Source of the DNA: Gemmatimonadota bacterium
GTDB taxonomy: Bacteria > Gemmatimonadota > Gemmatimonadetes > Gemmatimonadales > GWC2-71-9
Assembly: GCA_029884275.1 (NCBI GenBank)
Contig: JAOUIC010000028.1
Span: 1 to 9,893 of the forward strand
Reading direction: 5' to 3'
Length of the DNA stretch: 9,893 nt
Shown: positions 5,312 through 9,893 of the stretch, piece after piece
Layout: every line of letters starts with the position of its first letter
Numbering within the stretch: position 1 is the stretch's first letter
Program-made: the position numbers and the translations under genes
Notes under the pieces: generated by a model
Told to the model about the DNA's origin: nothing
Databases searched by the model: none
Seen by the model: the letters and a program-made list of their open reading frames with translations, nothing else

Positions 5312-5986
5312 ATGGATTTCACGCTCCCGCAGGCGTCGTCTTACGCCGGTTCGATTGACGGGCTCATCCTCCTCATCACCGTGCTGGCGGGGGCTTGGCT
5401 CCTGCTGGCCGAGGGGTTCTTCTTCTGGCTGATCTGGCGGTTCCGGGCGCGGGACGGGGTCAGGACCCAGTACCTGGACGGCACCGAGCCGCACATCAAG
5501 AAGTGGATCTCGCGTCCCCACACCCTGATCCTCATCCTCGACGTGGTGGTGATCGTGGCCGCGATCCGGGTCTGGGTCAACGTCAAGCAGACGCTCCCGG
5601 TGGCCGACGCCACCATCCGGGTGATCGGGCAGCAGTGGGGCTGGGTGTTCCAGCAGCCCGGGGCCGACCGGCAGCTGGACACCGCCGACGACATCTACAC
5701 CACGGACGACCTGTACGTCGAAAACCAGAAGACCTACCACTTCCAGCTCCAGTCTCGGGACGTGCTGCACAGCTTCTCGGTCCCGGTCTTCCGGATCAAG
5801 CAGGACGTGGTGCCGGGCCGGACCATCACCGGCTGGTTCACCCCCATCGCCGCCGGCACCTATGACATCCAGTGCGTCGAGATCTGTGGCATCGGCCACG
5901 GGGTGATGGGCGGGCGGATCCACGTGCAGGACGCCAACGAGCACGCCGCCTGGATCGCGGGCAACACCCCCACCGTCACGCAGTAG
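5312..5986 (+). CDS. coxB: Cytochrome c oxidase subunit II (CuA subunit)
   Basis: Subunit II accepts electrons from cytochrome c at the dinuclear CuA centre and passes them to heme a. Two membrane helices lie at about 17-42 and 70-90, with no cleavable signal evident, followed by the cupredoxin domain. It carries the Trp-rich patch IGQQWGWVFQQPG (105-117) for electron entry. The CuA ligands are complete: H153 in DVLHSFSVP, then C188, E190, C192, H196 and M199 in CVEICGIGHGVMGG. The protein is 224 aa and ends soon after the CuA domain (AAWIAGNTPTVTQ). It therefore lacks the C-terminal cytochrome c domain usual in caa3 oxidases; here the heme c domain is on the subunit IV gene. It is 12 bp upstream of coxA. 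Confidence 0.96.
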   Translation: MDFTLPQASSYAGSIDGLILLITVLAGAWLLLAEGFFFWLIWRFRARDGVRTQYLDGTEPHIKKWISRPHTLILILDVVVIVAAIRVWVNVKQTLPVADATIRVIGQQWGWVFQQPGADRQLDTADDIYTTDDLYVENQKTYHFQLQSRDVLHSFSVPVFRIKQDVVPGRTITGWFTPIAAGTYDIQCVEICGIGHGVMGGRIHVQDANEHAAWIAGNTPTVTQ

Positions 5987-5998
5987 GAGACGAGCCTG

Positions 5999-7714
5999 AT
6001 GGCCACGACTACGGTCGACGCGCACGCGCACGACAGCCACGCCCACGAGGGCCCCAAGGGCATTCTCGGGTACTTCTGGTCCACCGACCACAAGGTCATC
6101 GCCCAGCTGTATCTCTGGACCGGCATGTTCATGGCGCTGATCGGCGGCCTGATGGCGTACGTGTTCCGGATGCAGCTGGCGTTTCCGGGGAAGCCGGTCC
6201 CGGGCTTCGGGGTGGTCTCGCCGGTGGAGTACAACGCGCTGGTGACCAACCATGGGACCATCATGATCTTCTGGGTGGCGATGCCGGTCCTGATCGCCGC
6301 CTTCGGGAACTTCCTGATCCCCCTGATGATCGGCGCGGACGACATGGTCTTCCCGCGCATCAACCGGCTGTCCTACCAGGTCTTCCTGCTCAGCGCGATC
6401 GTGATCCTCGCGTCCCTGGTGGTCGAGGGGGGCGGGTTCGGCGGCGCCTGGACGGCCTATCCGCCGCTGTCGGCGAACCCGGCATACAACCTGACGCCGC
6501 TGGGCGCGACTCTCTGGGTCGTCGCGGTGGCGCTGGAGTTCGTGGCCTTCCTCCTGGGCGGCATCAACTTCATCGTCACCCTGATGAACGCCCGGGCTCC
6601 CGGGATGAAGGCCTACGACATCCCGATGGTCTGCTGGATGATCGTGATCGCCAGCATCCTGTTCATGCTCTCGGTCGGCCCGCTGATCGCCGGGGCGGTC
6701 ATGCTGCTGTTCGACCAGACGCTCGGCACCGGCTTCTTCAACCCCGCGGTCGGCGGGGACCCCATCCTCTGGCAGCACCTGTTCTGGTTTTTCGGGCACC
6801 CCGAGGTGTACGTGGTGCTGCTGCCGGCGATCGGGGTCACGGTCGACATCGTGGCCACCTTCAGCCGGCGGAAGCTGTTCGGCTACCGCCTGCTGCTCTA
6901 CACCGCGGTGGGGATCGGGGTGCTGAGCTTCTTCGTGTGGGCCCACCACCAGTTCATCGCCGGGATCGACCCCCGGATGGCCAACATCTTCACCGTGACC
7001 ACGCTGCTGATCTCGATTCCGGTGATCGAGATGTTCTTCGTGGTGTTCGCCACCATGTATGGCGGCTCCATCCGGCTGACCGTGCCGATGCTCTGGGCGC
7101 TCTCCTTCCTCGCCGAGTTCATGATCGGCGGGATGACCGGCATCTACCTTGGCTCGAGCGGCTCCGACATCTACCTGCACGACACCTACTTCGTGCTGGC
7201 CCACTTCCACTACACCTTCTTCCCGATCGCCATCATCGGGGGCTTCGCCGCGTTCACCTACTGGTTCCCCAAGATGTACGGCAAGATGCTGGACGAGCGG
7301 CTCGGCAAGATCCACTTCTGGGGCACCATCATTTCCTTCAACTTCATCTTCATCCCGCTCTTCATCCTCGGCGGGCTTGGCCAGCACCGGCGGATCTACA
7401 ACTTCCAGAACTTCCCCGAACTGGCGCCGTACCAGCCGCTCCGGGTCGTGGCCACGACCGCGCTGGTGGTGATGCTGCTGTTCCAGCTGGTGTTCTTCTG
7501 GAACCTGATCAAGAGCTTCCGGCGGGGCGTGCCAGCCCCGAAGAACCCATGGGAGTCCAACACCCTCGAGTGGACGGCAGATTCCCCGCCGCCGCACGGC
7601 AACTGGCCGCCTGACCAGATGCCGGTGGTCTACCGGGGCCCGTACGAGTACGGCCATCCGGGCCGCGAGTCCGATTTCTGGCCCCAGAACGTCCCACCCG
7701 CCCGGGAGGCGTGA
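5999..7714 (+). CDS. coxA: Cytochrome c oxidase subunit I (heme-copper oxidase, A-type, altered K-channel)
   Basis: This is the catalytic subunit, reducing O2 at heme a3/CuB and pumping protons; about 12 helices in 571 aa. All cofactor ligands are visible: heme a H85 (NHGT) and H404; heme a3 H402 (AHFHY); CuB H267, H316 and H317 (VWAHHQF). The crosslink Tyr Y271 and E269 lie in FFGHPEVY, and Y271 argues for an O2 reductase, not a NO reductase. D-channel D115 and N122 lie in GADDMVFPRIN. The K-channel is not standard: aligned without gaps to E. coli bo3 (PTGVKIFNW), this protein reads PVIEMFFVV (341-349). The Lys is M345, the preceding residue is E344, the neighbouring Thr is V342, and the helix-VI Ser is V282. 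The N-terminus is His-rich. AGGAG lies 9 bases upstream of the ATG. Confidence 0.97.
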   Translation: MATTTVDAHAHDSHAHEGPKGILGYFWSTDHKVIAQLYLWTGMFMALIGGLMAYVFRMQLAFPGKPVPGFGVVSPVEYNALVTNHGTIMIFWVAMPVLIAAFGNFLIPLMIGADDMVFPRINRLSYQVFLLSAIVILASLVVEGGGFGGAWTAYPPLSANPAYNLTPLGATLWVVAVALEFVAFLLGGINFIVTLMNARAPGMKAYDIPMVCWMIVIASILFMLSVGPLIAGAVMLLFDQTLGTGFFNPAVGGDPILWQHLFWFFGHPEVYVVLLPAIGVTVDIVATFSRRKLFGYRLLLYTAVGIGVLSFFVWAHHQFIAGIDPRMANIFTVTTLLISIPVIEMFFVVFATMYGGSIRLTVPMLWALSFLAEFMIGGMTGIYLGSSGSDIYLHDTYFVLAHFHYTFFPIAIIGGFAAFTYWFPKMYGKMLDERLGKIHFWGTIISFNFIFIPLFILGGLGQHRRIYNFQNFPELAPYQPLRVVATTALVVMLLFQLVFFWNLIKSFRRGVPAPKNPWESNTLEWTADSPPPHGNWPPDQMPVVYRGPYEYGHPGRESDFWPQNVPPAREA

Positions 7715-7716
7715 CC

Positions 7717-8292
7717 GTGTCGAGCAAGCCGATCGCCACTAGCCGCAGCGCCACCGGGGTCCCGACCGGCCGGCTGGCGGTCTGGTGGGTCCTCGCGTCC
7801 GAGGTCGTCATCTTCGGGGGGCTCCTCGCCTCCTACGTGATCCACCGGATGGGTCACCCCGAGTGGCACGCCGCCGCCGCCGTGACCAACACCTGGATCG
7901 GCGCCTTCAACACTTTCGTGCTGCTCAGCTCGAGCTTCACCGCCGTGCTGGCCCACCAGGCCGCCGAGCATGGGGACGGAAAGGGTGCCGCACGCTACCT
8001 GATGTTCACCATCCTCGGGGCGCTCATCTTCGTATGCGTGAAGGCGTTCGAGTGGACCACCGAGATCAGTCACGGGTACACCATCACCTCCAACGGGTTC
8101 TGGCAGTTCTACTACACCGCGGCCGGACTGCATGCCCTCCATGTCATTGCCGGCGCCATCATCATGGGGTTCGTGGCCCGTGACGCGGCGAAGGGCCGGG
8201 AACTGCACCGGGTGGAGCTGATCGGGATCTACTGGCACTTCGTCGACGTGGTCTGGATCTTCCTGTTTCCCTTGCTCTACATCGCCAAGTAG
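7717..8292 (+). CDS. coxC: Cytochrome c oxidase subunit III (first copy)
   Basis: This integral membrane subunit supports the stability of the catalytic core and proton uptake into the D-channel. At 191 aa it has about five helices, the short bacterial form. Family marks are LASEVVIFGGLLASY (27-41) with the conserved Glu E29, KAFEW at 109-113, YYTAAGLHALHVIAGA at 132-147, and the closing HFVDVVWIFLFPLLYI (174-189). A GTG at 7711 would overlap the coxA stop as GTGA, but GGGAGG lies only one base from it. The second GTG at 7717 has the same GGGAGG at 7 bases, so I prefer 7717; the choice changes two residues. The genes are clearly co-translated with coxA. Confidence 0.93.
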   Translation: MSSKPIATSRSATGVPTGRLAVWWVLASEVVIFGGLLASYVIHRMGHPEWHAAAAVTNTWIGAFNTFVLLSSSFTAVLAHQAAEHGDGKGAARYLMFTILGALIFVCVKAFEWTTEISHGYTITSNGFWQFYYTAAGLHALHVIAGAIIMGFVARDAAKGRELHRVELIGIYWHFVDVVWIFLFPLLYIAK

Positions 8293-8301
8293 GGGCGCAT
8301 C

Positions 8302-9009
8302 ATGGCCGACTCCCACCATCCGAATTACAAGAAGATCTACTTCACCCTGCTGGCGCTGCTGGTCGTCAGCGTGGCCGGCCCGTTCCTGGGGATCGGATGG
8401 GTGACGCTGCTGACCGCGTTCGGCATCGCGCTGGTGAAGGCGGACCTGGTGGTGCAGAACTTCATGCACCTGAAGTGGGAGAAGCGGATCGTCAAGTACA
8501 TCCTGGGCGCGTCGGTGGCGCTCATGGTGCTGTTCTACGGCGCGGTCGCCCCGGACGTGCAGAAGCACGAGGGGCGGAACTGGACCAACGACGCGGCCGC
8601 GGCCGCGGTGGCCCGGGGCATCCCCGGCTCCCACGCCGAGGTTGCGCACGAGGAGGCCGCGCCGGCCGCGGCTCCCGAGGGCCACGCGGCCGATAGTGCG
8701 GCGCCGCCGGCCGCCCCCGCGGCGCCCGCTGGCTTCGACGCGGCCGGGGCATACGCCACCACCTGTGCCACCTGTCATGGCCCGGCCGGCGGCGGCGACG
8801 GACCGGCCGCCGCGGCGCTCAATCCCAAGCCGGCGAACTTCAGCGACCCGGCCTTCTGGAGCAGCCGGAGCGAGGCCGAACTCCACAAGGCAATCCGGGA
8901 GGGCGGCGCCTCGGTCGGCCGGTCGGCCACGATGCCGGCATGGGGCAGCATCTACGACGACGCGAAGGCCACCGCACTCGTGGCCCATCTCAGGACGTTC
9001 CGCAAGTAG
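8302..9009 (+). CDS. Subunit IV-cytochrome c fusion protein of the oxidase
   Basis: Two parts are visible in 235 aa. Residues 1-88 form a prokaryotic COX4 (CoxD/CtaF) domain with three helices at about 13-29, 32-50 and 66-84, including YKKIYFTLLALLVVSVAGPF and LVKADLVVQNFMHLKWEKR. An Ala/Pro-rich linker (about 97-146) leads to a monoheme class-I cytochrome c domain (147-235) with CATCHG at 155-160 and an axial Met at M211 (SATMPAWG). The positive KWEKR loop after helix 2 puts the N-terminus inside and the C-terminus in the periplasm, where heme attachment and CuA docking occur, so the topology is self-consistent. The heme domain probably works as the tethered donor to CuA. In most caa3 enzymes it is on subunit II instead. 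The gene is 9 bp after coxC. Confidence 0.93.
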   Translation: MADSHHPNYKKIYFTLLALLVVSVAGPFLGIGWVTLLTAFGIALVKADLVVQNFMHLKWEKRIVKYILGASVALMVLFYGAVAPDVQKHEGRNWTNDAAAAAVARGIPGSHAEVAHEEAAPAAAPEGHAADSAAPPAAPAAPAGFDAAGAYATTCATCHGPAGGGDGPAAAALNPKPANFSDPAFWSSRSEAELHKAIREGGASVGRSATMPAWGSIYDDAKATALVAHLRTFRK

Positions 9010-9017
9010 CCCGCGCG

Positions 9018-9608
9018 ATGACCGCTCCTTCCGCTTCCCTTGCTGGGCGTGCCGTCCAGGCCCGCCGGCAACAGGTGCTTCCCAACGGGGTCCTCGGGAT
9101 GCTGGTGTTCGTCCTGACCGAGGTGATGCTGTTCGCCGGGCTGATTTCGGCTCACGCGATCGCCATGGCGGGGGCCACCGAGTGGCCGCCGCTCAATCAG
9201 CCCAGGCTGCCGGTCGTGGTCACCCTGCTCAACACGGTGGCGCTGCTGGTCAGCGGGGGAATGCTGGCCTGGGCTCAGCGGGCCTGGCGCCGCTCATCGC
9301 AGACGGTGAACCCGCCGCTGTTCGGGGCACTGGCGCTCGGGCTCTTCTTCGTGCTCATGCAGGGAAGGGAATGGGTGGCGCTGATCCGTGAGGGGCTGAC
9401 CCTCACCTCGAGCACCTACGGCGGGTTCTTCTACCTGATCGTCGGCGCCCACGCGCTGCATGCCTTGGCGGCGATCCTGGCCCTCGCATGGGCCTGGCGG
9501 CGGCTCGCGGTCGGCCGGCTGGCCGAGGCCCAGCTCGCAACCGTGGCGGTGTTCTGGTATTTCGTGGTTCTCGTCTGGCCCTTCATCTACATCAGGGTCT
9601 ACCTGTGA
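9018..9608 (+). CDS. Second cytochrome c oxidase subunit III homologue (196 aa)
   Basis: A five-helix protein of the subunit III family, clearly distinct in sequence from the first copy. Family features are LTEVMLFAGLISAH (33-46) with E35 in the conserved Glu position, QGREWV (115-120) in place of KAFEW, a YGGFFYLIVGAHALHALAA stretch (134-152), and a final FWYFVVLVWPFIYI (179-192). Two subunit III homologues in one operon are known from CoxMNOP-type clusters (CoxO and CoxP). The roles of each copy here are not shown. I place the start at the ATG at 9018, 8 bp after the previous stop, although no strong ribosome site is visible; the open frame upstream lies inside the previous gene. Its stop overlaps the next start (GTGA). 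Confidence 0.88.
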   Translation: MTAPSASLAGRAVQARRQQVLPNGVLGMLVFVLTEVMLFAGLISAHAIAMAGATEWPPLNQPRLPVVVTLLNTVALLVSGGMLAWAQRAWRRSSQTVNPPLFGALALGLFFVLMQGREWVALIREGLTLTSSTYGGFFYLIVGAHALHALAAILALAWAWRRLAVGRLAEAQLATVAVFWYFVVLVWPFIYIRVYL

Positions 9609-9865
9609 GCCTCATTCGGCGGTGGGGCGCCGTGGCGGTCATCGCGCTGGCGCTGCTGGTGTTGGCGCCTGACTCGGCGCACGCCTGTCCGGTCTGCTTC
9701 GACCCGCGCGACGAGAACCGCTTCGCCTTTCTGGCGACCACCATCTTCCTGAGCCTGCTGCCGCTGGGACTCGTCGCCGGGATACTGCTCTGGATCCGCC
9801 ACCGGTCGCGCCAGATGGCCTGCGACGAGCCTTCGCCTGACTCGGTGGTACCGCAGGGAAGCTAG
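9605..9865 (+). CDS. Small CPVC membrane protein at the end of the oxidase operon (86 aa)
   Basis: It starts at the GTG at 9605, overlapping the previous stop as GTGA, which implies coupled translation. An N-terminal signal-like helix (RRWGAVAVIALALLVLA, 5-21, then DSAHA) is followed at once by CPVC (28-31) on the periplasmic side. A short polar stretch (FDPRDENRF) comes next, then a second helix at about 41-64 and a basic tail (IRHRSRQ) that should face the cytoplasm. The Cys at the cleavage region does not fit a lipobox. I recognise no named family. A periplasmic CxxC pair in an oxidase operon suggests a copper-delivery or thiol-redox assembly role, but this is inference. The last 28 bases of the window follow it. 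Confidence 0.75.
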   Translation: MSLIRRWGAVAVIALALLVLAPDSAHACPVCFDPRDENRFAFLATTIFLSLLPLGLVAGILLWIRHRSRQMACDEPSPDSVVPQGS

Positions 9866-9893
9866 GCCGCCAAGCGAAAGGCGGTGGGGCAGG

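Noticed and set aside
5872..7614. A 580-codon plus-strand frame overlapping coxA
   Set aside because: It is out of frame with coxA and gives an Arg/Gly/Pro/His-rich product with no motifs. CoxA in the other frame has every expected ligand.
5108..7657. An 849-codon open frame on the minus strand opposite coxB and coxA
   Set aside because: It lies antisense to two genes with complete cofactor motifs. Its translation is dominated by His, Asp, Glu, Arg and Val with no domain or membrane segment, as expected from the complement of GC-rich codons.
5999..7714. CoxA as a nitric oxide reductase relative, given the missing K-channel Lys
   Set aside because: The active-site Tyr (Y271 in HPEVY) is present, and the operon includes a CuA subunit, subunit III and subunit IV, which points to an oxygen reductase.
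7630..8988. A 452-codon minus-strand frame opposite coxC and the subunit IV fusion
   Set aside because: It is a low-complexity antisense shadow; the plus-strand frames encode recognised membrane and heme proteins.
9866..9893. GCCGCC / GGCGG inverted repeat after the last gene as a terminator
   Set aside because: Only a 5-bp stem with an 8-base loop is visible, no T tract follows, and the window ends here.

Overview
This is a GC-rich bacterial chromosomal window with tightly packed genes and two opposed blocks. No rRNA, tRNA, CRISPR array, transposase or integrase was seen. The high GC, the Gram-negative outer-membrane factor, and a caa3-like oxidase operon that carries its cytochrome c on subunit IV would fit Gemmatimonadota or a neighbouring phylum. 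That assignment is an inference from gene style, not shown by a marker gene.

Left block (about 1-2896, minus strand), read from right to left: a GreA/GreB elongation factor, a GroES-like co-chaperonin with a long insertion, two uncharacterised proteins with overlapping ends (173 aa soluble, 125 aa with two membrane helices), an exported Cys/His-rich 118-aa protein, and the N-terminal half of a TolC-family outer-membrane factor that runs off the left edge. The last two look like the start of a metal-efflux (CusC/CzcC-type) operon. A palindrome lies in front of them and a strong hairpin between them. The greA leader holds a terminator-like hairpin.

Middle (2897-4479): a divergent intergenic region, then an exported VanX-type D-Ala-D-Ala dipeptidase on the plus strand, which converges with a minus-strand DinB-superfamily protein. 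A 258-bp gap follows. It ends in a 19-bp near-perfect dyad just upstream of the next operon.

Right block (4480-9865, plus strand): one compact eight-gene terminal-oxidase operon. In order it holds a diheme cytochrome c lipoprotein, a 55-aa single-helix protein, CoxB (intact CuA site, no heme domain), CoxA, CoxC, a subunit IV-cytochrome c fusion, a second subunit III homologue, and an 86-aa CPVC membrane protein. A likely electron path is lipoprotein diheme cytochrome, then the subunit IV heme c, then CuA, heme a, and heme a3/CuB. CoxA keeps all heme and CuB ligands, the crosslinked Tyr, and the D-channel residues. Its three classical K-channel polar residues are replaced by Val, Val and Met, with a Glu one position before the missing Lys. 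This remodelled proton pathway, together with the relocated heme c domain, the duplicated subunit III and the two orphan small membrane proteins, is the most unusual part of the window.
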